A stretch of 64,000 nucleotides of DNA, from assembly GCF_015244705.1 (NCBI RefSeq), contig NZ_JABCQF010000001.1, positions 124,001 through 188,000 on the forward strand. The letters are read 5' to 3'. The notes beneath the pieces were generated by a model, which saw nothing but the letters and a program-made list of their open reading frames with translations, had not been told where the DNA came from and searched no databases. The position numbers and the translations under genes are program-made. Below, piece by piece: positions 1 to 8,758 of the stretch (the stretch's first letter is position 1; every line of letters begins with the position of its first letter). Origin of the DNA: Gluconobacter potus. Lineage in GTDB: Bacteria; Pseudomonadota; Alphaproteobacteria; Acetobacterales; Acetobacteraceae.

Positions 1-1
1 T

Positions 2-430
2 TCGGGCGGTCCGGCCTTCAATATGCGCGGGCAGGTCGTGGCCGTGAACGCCGCCATCGTAACTCCGGCGGGCGGTTCGGTCGGGATCGGGTTTGGCATC
101 CCATCCGAAATCGTTGCCCCGATCGTCGCGGAAATCGAGGCGACCGGCCATGCCGAACATGGCTGGCTCGGCATCACGCTTGATGACAGCGATACCGATA
201 TCGGTATCGCCGGCGTCGATAATGGTGGTCCGGGACAGAAGGGTGGTCTGCGGCGTGGCGATATCGTGACGCAGGTGGACAATGTGCCCGTTACCAGTGC
301 GCGAATGCTCCTGCGCAGTATTGCTGCGGCCCGCCCAGGCATGACCCTGACGTTCCGGATCCAGCGCGGCAAGCAGTCCCTGACGCTGCCCATTCATATC
401 GGCCCGCGCCCGCAGGATGCGGATGACTGA
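2..430 (+). CDS. HtrA/DegP-type periplasmic serine protease, C-terminal part
   Basis: The 5' end is cut by the window. The reading frame enters at base 2 with SGGPAFN, the catalytic-serine loop of trypsin-like HtrA proteases, so the serine codon is bases 2-4. About 50 residues later a single PDZ domain begins (GWLGITLDD, then a GGLRRGDIVTQVDN segment typical of PDZ ligand-binding loops) and runs almost to the end. A complete second DegP-like protease lies at 31448-33010, so the organism has at least two. The product should act in the periplasm on misfolded or regulatory substrates. Only one PDZ is seen, as in DegS/HhoA-type members. The stop overlaps the start of the following lipoprotein gene. 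Confidence 0.9.
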   Translation, partial: SGGPAFNMRGQVVAVNAAIVTPAGGSVGIGFGIPSEIVAPIVAEIEATGHAEHGWLGITLDDSDTDIGIAGVDNGGPGQKGGLRRGDIVTQVDNVPVTSARMLLRSIAAARPGMTLTFRIQRGKQSLTLPIHIGPRPQDADD

Positions 431-641
431 GCCGCTCCCCGGCAGAACGATCCGCCTCGGCCGGTGCGGTGTTCTGCTGCTGGGCGCTCTTGCCGGATGC
501 AGTCCTGTCCCGCCTTCGCCGGGGCAGAACGGCTATCGGGACGGGCTTTCGGAAGCGTCTCCATTCTCATGGGGACCGATCAGTGCATCCTCCCTGCGTG
601 ATGCCCAGCAGGACGATTTTGACAACGCAATCCCCCGCTAG
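417..641 (+). CDS. small predicted lipoprotein
   Basis: This 74-residue product has a basic N-terminus, a short hydrophobic stretch and a lipobox LAGC with the acylated Cys at residue 28, followed by a Pro/Ser-rich linker (SPVPPSPGQNG). I do not recognise a domain in the remaining 45 residues. The start overlaps the last codons of the upstream protease frame, which suggests translational coupling. Two start codons are possible, 417 and 423. It is probably an outer-membrane or periplasmic-face lipoprotein working with the protease, but that is inference from position only. Confidence 0.6.
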   Translation: MRMTEPLPGRTIRLGRCGVLLLGALAGCSPVPPSPGQNGYRDGLSEASPFSWGPISASSLRDAQQDDFDNAIPR

Positions 642-666
642 ACGCGCCTTTCTGTAACAAGCGCCT

Positions 667-694
667 TTGACGGCTTCTCTCAAGCCGGTATTCT
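667..694 (+). promoter_or_regulatory. candidate sigma-70 promoter with embedded dyad
   Basis: TTGACG (667-672) and TATTCT (689-694) are 16 bp apart. Between and overlapping them lies a perfect inverted repeat CGGCTT-N5-AAGCCG (671-687), where a repressor or the downstream response regulator itself could bind. Position fits the gene starting at 742. The dyad could alternatively be a weak terminator of the lipoprotein gene. Confidence 0.35.
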
Positions 695-741
695 TCCTCA
701 CAGGAACGGCAAGACTGCGTTCGGAAGGAAGAAAGACAACG

Positions 742-1422
742 ATGCGTATCCTGCTGGTCGAGGACGATCCGACTGTCCGTGCTTTCGTGCTCAAGGGCCT
801 GCGGGAGGCCGGGCATGTTGTGGATGAGGCGGATAATGGCAAGGACGGCCTGTTTCTGGCCGTCAGCGAGAATTATGACGTCGTGATCCTGGACCGGATG
901 CTGCCGGGCGGCATCGACGGTCTGCGGATTCTGGAAACCCTGCGCGGGCAGAAGAACGCAACGCCGGTCCTGCTGCTTTCGGCGCTGGCGGATGTGGACG
1001 AGCGCGTGGCCGGCCTCAAGGCCGGCGGCGACGACTACATGACTAAGCCCTTCGCCTTCTCCGAGCTTCTGGCGCGTGTCGAGGCGCTGGGCCGGCGTGG
1101 CCGCCCCGAAAGTGCGCCGCAGACGCGTCTTGTTGTGGGCGATCTGGAAATGGATCTGCTGTCCCGCACCGTCAAACGCGGCGGCGAGAAGATCGACCTT
1201 CAGCCCCGCGAGTTCCGCCTGCTGGAGTTCCTGATCCGCCATGCCGGGCAGGTCGTGACCCGCACCATGCTGCTCGAGCGCGTGTGGGACTATCATTTCG
1301 ACCCGCAGACCAACGTGATCGACGTGCATGTCTCGCGCCTGCGCCAGAAAGTGGACAAGCCGTTCGACAAGCCCATGATCCACACGATCCGCAACGCCGG
1401 CTACATCCTGCGGGCGGACTGA
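742..1422 (+). CDS. OmpR-family response regulator
   Basis: The 226-residue product has an N-terminal receiver domain (MRILLVEDDPTVR, acceptor Asp51 in VVILDRMLPGG, conserved Lys in DDYMTKPF) and a C-terminal winged-helix DNA-binding domain ending in NVIDVHVSRLRQKVD and IRNAGYILR. It should be phosphorylated by the kinase encoded just downstream and bind promoter DNA. The frame is open upstream to 667, but the family alignment begins at the ATG at 742, preceded by a purine-rich stretch (GGAAGGAAGAAAG). The stop is 6 bp before the kinase start. A PhoP/QseB-like role near envelope proteases is possible; the signal is unknown. Confidence 0.93.
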   Translation: MRILLVEDDPTVRAFVLKGLREAGHVVDEADNGKDGLFLAVSENYDVVILDRMLPGGIDGLRILETLRGQKNATPVLLLSALADVDERVAGLKAGGDDYMTKPFAFSELLARVEALGRRGRPESAPQTRLVVGDLEMDLLSRTVKRGGEKIDLQPREFRLLEFLIRHAGQVVTRTMLLERVWDYHFDPQTNVIDVHVSRLRQKVDKPFDKPMIHTIRNAGYILRAD

Positions 1423-1428
1423 GGCCTG

Positions 1429-2862
1429 ATGTTCCGGCGCAAGGTCCGCCGTCTCGGACTGTTCCTGAAACGGCGCCTGCGCTGGCCGATCCGCTCGGCC
1501 GGGCTGAACTTCGCCCTGGCTTACGGCCTCGTCTTCGTGATTTCGGCCGGAGCGTTCCTGTCCTTCATTTGGTGGAACACCACCGGCCAGCTTGACCATC
1601 AGGTCGAGGTCGCGGTGCAGGTCGATGCCCTCGATCTGTCCCATCGCTGGGCGCAGGGCGGCCCATCCGCCCTCAGCCTCGCCATTCAGGACCGGCTGGA
1701 CCAGAACGTCGATGACGACGAGCTGTATCTTCTGGTTGACCCGGACGGCCGTAAATTCGCCGGCAATCTGCCAGGCTGGCCCGTCGTCATCACCCGGCTG
1801 GATACGTTTTACGAACTGGCCATCAAGCGCGATGGTTTCCGTACCAATGCCAAGATGCACGCCTATCCTCTGACGCATGGCTTCCGGATGATCGTCGGGC
1901 GTGACGTCCGTGGGCGACAGCTCGTCCGCCACGTCCTGACCGATACGCTGATCTGGGCCTGGATCATGGTGACATTGCTGGCAGCCGGTGGGGCGCTGGC
2001 GATCCGGCGCATTTTCCGGCAGGTCGTCCGCTCCATCGCCCGCACCACGGCGGCCGTGGCGCAGGGTGATCTGAGCCAGCGCATCCCGCTGACGGGCAAC
2101 GAGACGGATCTGGTGGGCCAGACCGTCAACACCATGCTCGAGCGGATCAACCGCCTGATGGATGGCGTCAAACAGGTCTCCAATGCCATCGCCCACGACC
2201 TCCGTACCCCGATCGCCCGCGCCCGCGCCCGTCTTGAGGATGCCAACCGTACTGCCACCTCCGCCGAGGAGCTTCATGCGGCGATTGACCGCGCAGTCAT
2301 GGATCTCGACCGGGTCACGTCGATTTTCGAGGCCCTGCTGAGAATCGCCCAGCTCGAAGCCGGGGCCAGACGCGCTGCCTTCACGGTGCTGGACATCCGC
2401 CCACTGCTGGAAGGACTGAGCGAACTTTACGAGGCTTCGGTCGAGGATGCCGGCCTGCATCTGGATTTCAAGGCAGGGACGGTCCAGCCGGTCAACGGCG
2501 ATCCGCATCTACTGCAACAGGCCGTCGCCAATCTGCTGGACAACGCCATCAAGTTCGCGCCCCCCGGAACCACCATCACCCTGTCGGTGGACATGCAGGG
2601 CGAGCGTCTGGCCATCACCGTCGCCGATCAGGGGCCGGGCATGAGCGAAGACGATCTGAGCCGTGCTTCGGAGCGCTTTTTCCGTGCCGAAACGGCCCGC
2701 AACACACCCGGAGCCGGGCTTGGCCTCTCGCTGGTGCAGGCTGTGATGAGCCTGCATGGCGGCGCGCTGGAACTTAAGGCCGGCGAACTGCAAACCGGAC
2801 AGCCCGGCCTGTCCGCGACGCTCCTGCTCCCGGTCGTGCCAGCCGTGTCCCGAAAGGGATGA
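1429..2862 (+). CDS. sensor histidine kinase, partner of the 742-1422 regulator
   Basis: This 477-residue membrane kinase has a first transmembrane helix at about residues 27-50, a periplasmic sensor region to about 165, a second helix (LIWAWIMVTLLAAGGALAI), a HAMP segment, the phospho-acceptor box with His256 (AHDLRTPIARAR) and an ATPase domain with N (NLLDNAIKFA), G1 (DQGPGMS) and G2 (GAGLGLSLV) boxes. It forms an operon with the response regulator. The periplasmic loop has no family I can name. The last residues are a short hydrophobic tail without added domains. Confidence 0.93.
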   Translation: MFRRKVRRLGLFLKRRLRWPIRSAGLNFALAYGLVFVISAGAFLSFIWWNTTGQLDHQVEVAVQVDALDLSHRWAQGGPSALSLAIQDRLDQNVDDDELYLLVDPDGRKFAGNLPGWPVVITRLDTFYELAIKRDGFRTNAKMHAYPLTHGFRMIVGRDVRGRQLVRHVLTDTLIWAWIMVTLLAAGGALAIRRIFRQVVRSIARTTAAVAQGDLSQRIPLTGNETDLVGQTVNTMLERINRLMDGVKQVSNAIAHDLRTPIARARARLEDANRTATSAEELHAAIDRAVMDLDRVTSIFEALLRIAQLEAGARRAAFTVLDIRPLLEGLSELYEASVEDAGLHLDFKAGTVQPVNGDPHLLQQAVANLLDNAIKFAPPGTTITLSVDMQGERLAITVADQGPGMSEDDLSRASERFFRAETARNTPGAGLGLSLVQAVMSLHGGALELKAGELQTGQPGLSATLLLPVVPAVSRKG

Positions 2863-2920
2863 CGGAAGTTTCATCCGCGCCCCACTCTGCGCTTAGCTGG
2901 AATGAGCTACACAATCCGTG

Positions 2921-3265
2921 ATGCGCTTCTCCCTGCCTTCACCGACCGTTCTTCCGGCCTTCTGTCTGCTCGGCTGTCTGGCCGCGTCGCCGGTCCTGCG
3001 TCCGGTGCAGCACCTGCCGGCAGGACATTCGGACGATGCCATCCCGGTAACGTCCGAAAACGCGGAATACTGCGCCCGCCTGCGCAGAAACGTGGATACC
3101 CGGCTGGCCGCTCCTCCCGCCGCCATCCCGCTGGGAATCATGGAAGACGCCCGCCATCTGCGCGCGCAGGGGGACCTTCTCTGCTCGCAGGGTCATGTCC
3201 GCGCGGGGATCGAACGCCTGCGCCGGGCGTTGGTCCTGCTGAAACACGCTCCGGAACCGCGCTGA
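2921..3265 (+). CDS. small exported protein of unknown function
   Basis: The 114-residue product starts with a signal-peptide-like segment (basic residue, then PAFCLLGCLAASPVL). The mature part is Cys-containing and largely helical, with a C-terminal stretch (RAQGDLLCSQGHVRAGIERLRRALVLLK) that reads like a single TPR-like helical hairpin. No conserved domain is recognised. A longer frame on the same strand (from 2902, continuing into the next gene) overlaps it; I prefer this frame because of the signal sequence. An in-frame GTG directly precedes the ATG. It sits 44 bp ahead of the SIMPL-domain gene. Confidence 0.55.
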   Translation: MRFSLPSPTVLPAFCLLGCLAASPVLRPVQHLPAGHSDDAIPVTSENAEYCARLRRNVDTRLAAPPAAIPLGIMEDARHLRAQGDLLCSQGHVRAGIERLRRALVLLKHAPEPR

Positions 3266-3309
3266 CGATATTCCGGACGTCCCCCGACCCCTGTTTTTCA
3301 GGAGATCCG

Positions 3310-4053
3310 ATGACCCGTTTTTCCCTGCCCCGGTCCAAGGCGCGCCCTGGCCCGCTTCTGGCCGTCGCTCTGGCCGTTTCTCCCGTTGCTCTGTCTTGCA
3401 CGGGAGCCTTTTCCACCGCACAGGCAGCCGACATGCAGCAGGATACGACGACCCAGCTCGATTTCAGCGTCATGGGCACCGCCCATGCGGTCCCAACGGA
3501 ACTGACGGTGCGCCTTTCCGTCCGGTCCGACAGTCCGTCTGCGGCGGCGGCCCAGAAGGACGTGAACACCCGGATGGCTGCTGCCATGAAGCTGGCGGGC
3601 GGTCAGGACGGAATCGTGGCGAAGGCGGGCGGATACTCCATCTACGAAAACACGCCCGAACATGGCCCCAAAAGCTGGACGGCCCGGCAGGAGCTTGAAC
3701 TCAGCGGGCAGGATTCCGTGCGGCTGCTCGGTCTGGCCGGACAGCTTCAGTCACAGTCCCTGATGCTGGAAGGACTCGACTGGTCGCTCGACGATGCCAC
3801 CCGCGAGCGTCTGCTCCAGGAAGCCCGGACGGAAGCTCTCAAAAAGGTCCGCTCCCAGGCCGAACAGAGTGCGCAGACCTTGGGCCTGCGCCTTGCGCGC
3901 CTCAAGGAAGTCCGCATTTCCTATCAGGAGCCGGGTCCCCGCCCCGTGATGCTCATGGCGGCCCGCATGGCCGATTCTGCCCCGCCCCAGCGTAGCCCGG
4001 ACGAGCAGACCCTTCGCGTGAATGTCTCCGTGCAGGCCGAACTGTCGCCATGA
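3310..4053 (+). CDS. SIMPL-domain (DUF541) periplasmic protein
   Basis: The 247-residue product has a long signal peptide (about residues 1-40, ending AQAAD) followed by a SIMPL domain: a typical N-terminal strand (QLDFSVMGTAHAVPTELTVRLSV), the repeated helix-strand pattern, and the late segment ARTEALKKVRSQAEQSAQTLGLRL. SIMPL/BP26-like proteins form oligomers in the periplasm; their precise role is unsettled and oxidative-stress links are reported for some. The start at 3310 was chosen over an in-frame upstream ATG at 2902 because the signal peptide begins here and a GGAG ribosome-binding motif lies 6 bp upstream. Confidence 0.85.
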   Translation: MTRFSLPRSKARPGPLLAVALAVSPVALSCTGAFSTAQAADMQQDTTTQLDFSVMGTAHAVPTELTVRLSVRSDSPSAAAAQKDVNTRMAAAMKLAGGQDGIVAKAGGYSIYENTPEHGPKSWTARQELELSGQDSVRLLGLAGQLQSQSLMLEGLDWSLDDATRERLLQEARTEALKKVRSQAEQSAQTLGLRLARLKEVRISYQEPGPRPVMLMAARMADSAPPQRSPDEQTLRVNVSVQAELSP

Positions 4054-4081
4054 TCCTCCCCCAGCCGGGACTTTGCGGATC

Positions 4082-4429
4082 ATGGTGACGGTCTGGTTCG
4101 ATGGTGCATGTCCGCTCTGCCGGCGCGAGATCGCGCTGATGAAACGGCTGGACCGGCGCGGTGCCATCCGCTTCATCAATCTGGAGTCGGCCCAGGGCTG
4201 TCCGCTGGACCGGGCCACCCTGCTGGCCCGGTTCCATGCCGAGGAAGACGGGCATCTTTATGAAGGTGCCGCTGCCTTCGCCGCCATGTGGCGCGCCATT
4301 CCCCTGCTGCGTCCTGTGGGTCTTGCGGCCCGCAATCCGGTCGTTCTGGCCGTTCTGCAATGGGGATATGGCAAATTCCTGCGCATCCGCCCGTTTCTGC
4401 AGCGCCTGACCCGCAGACTGGAAGGCTGA
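4082..4429 (+). CDS. DCC-family (DUF393) thiol-disulfide oxidoreductase-like protein
   Basis: This 115-residue protein begins MVTVWFDGACPLCRREI, the DGxCxxC signature that defines the DCC family, in a thioredoxin-like position after the first strand. The C-terminal half (AAFAAMWRAIPLLRPVGLAARNPVVLAVLQWGYGKFLRIRP) matches the usual hydrophobic helical tail. The family is presumed to handle thiol/disulfide redox chemistry, but substrates are mostly unknown. The frame is open to 4022; the ATG at 4082 was chosen because the conserved domain starts there. It lies 28 bp after the SIMPL gene and may share its transcript. Confidence 0.85.
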   Translation: MVTVWFDGACPLCRREIALMKRLDRRGAIRFINLESAQGCPLDRATLLARFHAEEDGHLYEGAAAFAAMWRAIPLLRPVGLAARNPVVLAVLQWGYGKFLRIRPFLQRLTRRLEG

Positions 4430-4511
4430 ACCGCACAGCCGGACAGGAAAACGGAGGATTTTAAGGGTTTCTTAGGAGGCGTCCGCTACGACGGGAAAAA
4501 AAGGAGCCTTC

Positions 4512-6026
4512 ATGCCCAACTCTTTCCGTTTGCTGGCGCAGGACATTCTCGCTCTTGGTGAGGCAGGTGACATCCCGTCTGCGCTCGAAAAGCTGCATGA
4601 AGGCATCCAGACCCTCCCTCAGGATCCCCATTCCACGTTTCTGGCAGGATGTCTTTATGAACGCTTCCGGGACTGGCCGCAGGCGCGGAGCTTCTATCTC
4701 CAGAGCCTGCACATGAACGTGCACGCCCCGAGAATCTGGCATCGTCTGGGCATCGTCTGTCTGGAGGCCGGCGATCTGGATGGTGCGGAGAGGGCGCTGA
4801 AAGTCGCGATCCAGCAGAAGCCGTCCGAGGCCCCCTATTACATCGATCTCAGTCTGGTTCAGGCCCGCAAAGGTCTTTTTGAGGAGGCCCTTGAGAACGC
4901 CGTAACCGGCGACGCCCTTTTCCCCGACCATGTCCCGGCCATCAACAATATTGCTCACGCCCTGCAGTGCCTTGGCCGAAGCGAAGAGTCCCTGCCGTAT
5001 TATGACACGGCCATCGCGCTTGCCCCCGAAAATGGCGTCTGTCGTTTCGGACGCGCTGTCAGTCTTCTGAAAACCGGCAATTTCGATGCCGGATGGCGGG
5101 AATATGAATGGCGCTGGCGCTGCTGCCAGACCCCGCGCACAGACCTTACTGTCCCGCAGTGGGAAGGCGAAGACCTGAGCGGCAAGACCATCCTGGTCCA
5201 TCACGAACAGGGCTATGGCGACACACTCCAGTTCATCCGCTTCGTGCCCCTCCTCAAGGCGCGCGGCGCCACGGTCGTGGTGCAGGTTCCCATCCCACTG
5301 GTCAGGCTTCTGGAACGGGTGGAAGGGATCGATCAGATCGTCTCGGTGCTCGACCCCGCGCTGCATCTGGACCTGCACTGCCCGATGGTCGGCCTGCCAT
5401 TCCGTCTGAAGATGACGCCGTCCACAGCGCCCGGCTGTCCGTACCTGTCCGTTCCCGTCGAAGAGCAGGTCAGGGAAGGGGGCGCGCTTCGTCAGAGCCT
5501 GACAGAAGACACGGAGCGGCCCGATCTGATTGTGGGGCTCGTCTGGAACGGCGATCCACGGTCGCATGATCCTGTCGCCACACAGGTTGATCGCCGGCGG
5601 AGCGTGCCTCTGGAGAAACTCGCGCCCCTGATGGAAGTGGACGGCATCCGTTTCGTCAGTTTCCAGTTGGGCATGCCCAAAAACCAGATTGCCGAAACGG
5701 GCCTGCCCGTGACCGACATGACGGACGGGATTACCGATTTCGCCGATACGGCAGCCCGGCTTTACGGGATAGACCTGCTGATCAGCGTGGACACGTCCAT
5801 CGTCCATCTGGCTGGTGGACTCGGCCTGCCAGTCTGGATGATCTCACGCAGCGATGCGTGCTGGCGCTGGGGCGAAACCGCTACGACGACGCCCTGGTAT
5901 CCGAGCATGCGGATTTTCCGCCAGCCCCGCTCGGGGGACTGGGAAACCCCGGTCGCTGAGATCGCAGGAATGCTGCGGCAGTTCGTTGCGCTCTATCGGA
6001 CGAATCTTGAAGCCGAGGCCGCCTGA
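4512..6026 (+). CDS. TPR protein with C-terminal GT-B glycosyltransferase-like domain
   Basis: This is a 504-residue protein. Residues 1 to about 205 are TPR helical repeats (for example SALEKLHEGIQTLPQDP, WHRLGIVCLEAGDLDGAERALKVAI, ESLPYYDTAIALAPENG). From about 215 the sequence changes to a GT-B-like fold (GKTILVHHEQGYGDTLQFIRF) and ends in a sugar-nucleotide-binding-type segment (DLLISVDTSIVHLAGGLGLPVWM) like that in heptosyltransferases. Such TPR-GT proteins glycosylate proteins or surface polymers; flagellin modification by TPR-glycosyltransferases is known in other alphaproteobacteria, and flagellin is encoded at 42932-44434. A strong ribosome site (AAGGAG) precedes the ATG. The acceptor is unknown. 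Confidence 0.82.
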   Translation: MPNSFRLLAQDILALGEAGDIPSALEKLHEGIQTLPQDPHSTFLAGCLYERFRDWPQARSFYLQSLHMNVHAPRIWHRLGIVCLEAGDLDGAERALKVAIQQKPSEAPYYIDLSLVQARKGLFEEALENAVTGDALFPDHVPAINNIAHALQCLGRSEESLPYYDTAIALAPENGVCRFGRAVSLLKTGNFDAGWREYEWRWRCCQTPRTDLTVPQWEGEDLSGKTILVHHEQGYGDTLQFIRFVPLLKARGATVVVQVPIPLVRLLERVEGIDQIVSVLDPALHLDLHCPMVGLPFRLKMTPSTAPGCPYLSVPVEEQVREGGALRQSLTEDTERPDLIVGLVWNGDPRSHDPVATQVDRRRSVPLEKLAPLMEVDGIRFVSFQLGMPKNQIAETGLPVTDMTDGITDFADTAARLYGIDLLISVDTSIVHLAGGLGLPVWMISRSDACWRWGETATTTPWYPSMRIFRQPRSGDWETPVAEIAGMLRQFVALYRTNLEAEAA

Positions 6027-6038
6027 CGGACAGGCCAT

Positions 6039-6079
6039 AAAAAAACCGGCCGATCCCGAAAGGGCGGCCGGTTTTTTTT
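6039..6079. terminator. bidirectional intrinsic terminator
   Basis: A perfect GC-rich stem (AACCGGCCG with CGGCCGGTT) around a 12-nt loop is flanked by an A-run on the left and a T-run on the right. It lies between the convergent TPR-glycosyltransferase gene and infC, so it can stop transcription from both sides. Confidence 0.9.
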
Positions 6080-6101
6080 ATGTGCGGGCTGAAAGCGCCC
6101 C

Positions 6102-6638
6102 TTAGCGGGGTGCGATCACCATCAGCATCTGGCGGTTTTCAAGGCGGGGCATCTGCTCCACCTTCGCCTTTTCCTCGACTTCCTGGCGGATACGCTCAAG
6201 CATCTTGATGCCGAGCTCCTGATGGGCCATTTCGCGGCCCTTGAAGCGCAGGGAAATCTTGACCTTGTCGCCCTCGTCAAGAAAGCTGTGAATGGCCTTG
6301 AGCTTCGTCTGGAAGTCATGCTCGCCCGTACCGGGACGAACCTTCACTTCCTTGATCTCAATGACCTTCTGCTTCTTGCGGGCTTCGTTCTTCTTCTTCT
6401 GCTGCTCATACTTGAACTTGCCGTAGTCGAGAATCTTCACGACAGGAGGAACAGCGGTCGGGCTGATTTCCAGAAGGTCGAGACCCACCGAAAAAGCGCG
6501 CATCAGGGCATCCCGGGTCGTCATAACGCCCTGCATTTCGCCTTCTTCGTCAATCAGACGAACCTGCGGAACACGGATTTCCTCGTTGACGCGCGGTCCT
6601 TCACGGGTGGGCGCGGCCTGCATCGGCGGTCTAGCTAT
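6102..6638 (-). CDS. infC: translation initiation factor IF-3, probable AUA start
   Basis: The protein shows both IF-3 domains: the N-domain ([26 protein letters not shown]), a Lys-rich linker helix ([27 protein letters not shown]) and the C-domain ([19 protein letters not shown]). It binds the 30S subunit and proofreads start codons. The first ATG is at 6623, but no ribosome-binding motif precedes it. Five codons upstream, an in-frame ATA at 6638-6636 sits exactly 6 nt after AGGAG (6649-6645). IF-3 genes classically use AUU and related codons for autoregulation, so I place the start at the ATA (178 residues); with the ATG the protein is 173 residues. thrS lies upstream on the same strand, the classic gene order. 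Confidence 0.95.
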   Translation of the reverse strand: MARPPMQAAPTREGPRVNEEIRVPQVRLIDEEGEMQGVMTTRDALMRAFSVGLDLLEISPTAVPPVVKILDYGKFKYEQQKKKNEARKKQKVIEIKEVKVRPGTGEHDFQTKLKAIHSFLDEGDKVKISLRFKGREMAHQELGIKMLERIRQEVEEKAKVEQMPRLENRQMLMVIAPR

Positions 6639-6683
6639 GGTCAGCTCCTGTCATCAGTTTCTCTCGGGCCCGGTCAGCAGCAT

Positions 6684-6705
6684 CCGCCTTCACGAAGAAA
6701 GGCGG
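6684..6705 (-). promoter_or_regulatory. stem-loop in thrS-infC intergenic leader
   Basis: A 7-bp inverted repeat (CCGCCTT / AAGGCGG) with an 8-nt loop lies about 45 nt upstream of the infC ribosome site. It is not followed by a U-run, so it is more likely an mRNA structure than a terminator. Its role is unknown. Confidence 0.35.
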
Positions 6706-6776
6706 GATACGGCCATTTCCGATCCCGTTCCTTCTGCACATAGTCCTGCCTTACGCCCGGTGCAAGGGGATTACGT

Positions 6777-8714
6777 TCAATCCTTTGCAAAGCGCGCGAT
6801 GTCGGGGGCCTGAGCCTCTTTCGCCAGCGCTGCAACGGCGTCGTCGAGCGACAGGATCTCCTGTGCCGCGCCGCCCAGACGCCGCATGGCGACCTTGCGC
6901 TCTTCGGCTTCGCGGCGACCCACGACCAGGATGACCGGAACGCGTGCAAGGCTGTGTTCGCGGATCTTGGCGTTGATCTTGTCGCTGCGGGTGTCGGTCT
7001 CGACCTGGAGTCCCGCGGCCTTGAGCGTAGCCGCGACTTCATTGGCGTAGTCGGCGGCGTCGGAGACGATGGACGCCACGACAACCTGCGTCGGTGCCAG
7101 CCAGAGCGGGAACTTGCCAGCATACTGCTCGATCAGGATACCGATGAAGCGCTCGAAGCTGCCGAGAATCGCGCGATGCAGCATGACCGGGCGATGACGG
7201 TTGCTGTCCTCGCCGATATAGGACGCATCCAGACGCTCCGGCAGGACATAGTCCACCTGAAGCGTGCCGCACTGCCAGTCACGGCCGATGGCATCGGTCA
7301 GCACGAATTCCAGCTTCGGGCCGTAGAACGCGCCTTCGCCCGGATTGTACTCGTATTCGACGCCTGCGATCTCGCAGGCCTTCTTGAGCGAGCCTTCCGC
7401 ACGGTCCCAGACCTCGTCCGAACCCGCACGCGTTTCCGGACGGTCCGAGAACTTCACCCGGAAGCTCTCAAATCCGAGGTCGGAATAGACCTCCGCCAGC
7501 ATCTTCACGAACTTCGCGGTCTCGTCTGCAATCTGGTCGTCCGTGCAGAAGATATGGGCATCGTCCTGCGTGAAGCCGCGAACGCGCATGATGCCGTGCA
7601 GCGCGCCCGACGGTTCGTAACGGTGGCATGCGCCGAATTCAGCCATCCGCAACGGCAGCTCACGATAGGAGCGCAGGCCGTGGCGGAAGATCTGCACGTG
7701 GCACGGGCAGTTCATCGGCTTCAGCGCAAGCGTCTTGTCCTCGTCCTCGACGGTCGCGATGAACATGTTCTCGCGATACTTGTCCCAGTGACCCGATGCT
7801 TCCCAGAGCGCACGGTCCACGAGCTGCGGGGTGCGGACTTCCTCGTAGCCGTTCCGCTCCTGCGCACGGCGCATGTAGTCCTGCAGGACCGTGTACAGGC
7901 GCCAGCCCTTGCGGTGCCAGAAGATCTGGCCGACGGCTTCTTCCTGAATATGGAAAAGATCCATCTCGCGCCCGATGCGGCGATGGTCGCGCTTCTCGGC
8001 TTCTTCAAGGCGCAGGAGATGGGCATCCAGCTCCTTCTTGTCGCGCCATGCGGTGCCGTAGATGCGGGTCAGCATGGGGTTGCGGTGGTCGCCGCGCCAG
8101 TAGGCCCCGGCCACGCGCATCAGCTTGAATGCCGTGCCGACATCGCCGGTGGTGCGCAGATGCGGGCCACGGCACAGATCGAGCCATTCGCCCTGACGGT
8201 AGATGGAGATCTGCTCGTCTTCGGGCAGGTCCTGGATCAGCTGCGCCTTGAAGTCCTCGCCCTTCTCCTCGAAGAATCGGATGGCGTCGTCACGGTCCCA
8301 GACCTCGCGGACGAACGGCGTATTGGCCGCTACGATCTCGCGCATTTTGGCTTCGATGGCCGGGAAGTCTTCCGGGGTGAACGGCTTCTCGCGGGAGAAA
8401 TCGTAATAGAAGCCGTCCTTGATGCTCGGCCCGATCGTGACCTGCGTTTCAGGCCACAGGGACTGCACGGCCTCGGCCAGAACATGCGCCGCGTCATGAC
8501 GGATCATTTCCAGCGCGTCCTCATCCTTGCGGGTGATGAACTTCACGGACGCATCGCTGCTGATTTCGGTGCCGATATCGACGGGCTTGCCGTCCACTTC
8601 CATCGCCATGGCGGCCTTGGCGAGACCCGGCCCGATGGAGGCCGCGATCGTCGTGCCCGTCACCGTCCCGTCGAATGTGCGGACGCTTCCGTCGGGGAGT
8701 GTGATGGCGGGCAT
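6777..8714 (-). CDS. thrS: threonyl-tRNA synthetase
   Basis: The 645-residue protein has an N-terminal TGS domain ([16 protein letters not shown]), the editing/SAD region ([20 protein letters not shown]), the class II catalytic core with the zinc-ligand segment [10 protein letters not shown] and [23 protein letters not shown], and a C-terminal anticodon-binding domain ([16 protein letters not shown]). It charges tRNA-Thr in the cytosol. The ATG is preceded by AGGAG at a normal distance. infC follows on the same strand after 138 bp. Length is typical for the family. Confidence 0.98.
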   Translation of the reverse strand: MPAITLPDGSVRTFDGTVTGTTIAASIGPGLAKAAMAMEVDGKPVDIGTEISSDASVKFITRKDEDALEMIRHDAAHVLAEAVQSLWPETQVTIGPSIKDGFYYDFSREKPFTPEDFPAIEAKMREIVAANTPFVREVWDRDDAIRFFEEKGEDFKAQLIQDLPEDEQISIYRQGEWLDLCRGPHLRTTGDVGTAFKLMRVAGAYWRGDHRNPMLTRIYGTAWRDKKELDAHLLRLEEAEKRDHRRIGREMDLFHIQEEAVGQIFWHRKGWRLYTVLQDYMRRAQERNGYEEVRTPQLVDRALWEASGHWDKYRENMFIATVEDEDKTLALKPMNCPCHVQIFRHGLRSYRELPLRMAEFGACHRYEPSGALHGIMRVRGFTQDDAHIFCTDDQIADETAKFVKMLAEVYSDLGFESFRVKFSDRPETRAGSDEVWDRAEGSLKKACEIAGVEYEYNPGEGAFYGPKLEFVLTDAIGRDWQCGTLQVDYVLPERLDASYIGEDSNRHRPVMLHRAILGSFERFIGILIEQYAGKFPLWLAPTQVVVASIVSDAADYANEVAATLKAAGLQVETDTRSDKINAKIREHSLARVPVILVVGRREAEERKVAMRRLGGAAQEILSLDDAVAALAKEAQAPDIARFAKD

Positions 8715-8740
8715 GGAGATCGCTCCTGTGCGAGTGGGGA

Positions 8741-8758
8741 CGGCAGAGTGCTCTGCCG
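8741..8758 (-). promoter_or_regulatory. perfect palindrome in the thrS leader
   Basis: CGGCAGAG and CTCTGCCG are separated by 2 nt and lie 26 nt upstream of the thrS start, just above the AGGAG motif. As RNA this gives a 7-bp stem with a GCAC tetraloop. Synthetase leaders are often autoregulated, but no tRNA-like anticodon mimic is obvious here; a DNA operator is equally possible. Confidence 0.4.

Noticed and set aside
580-2508. 642-residue open frame on the minus strand
   Set aside because: It lies antisense to the response regulator and kinase with clear conserved motifs; long opposite-strand frames are expected in GC-rich genes. The translation is Gln/His/Asp-rich with no recognisable domain.
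7651-7670. TGGCACGGG inside thrS as a sigma-54 site
   Set aside because: The -12 half is missing at the required distance and it lies within coding sequence.
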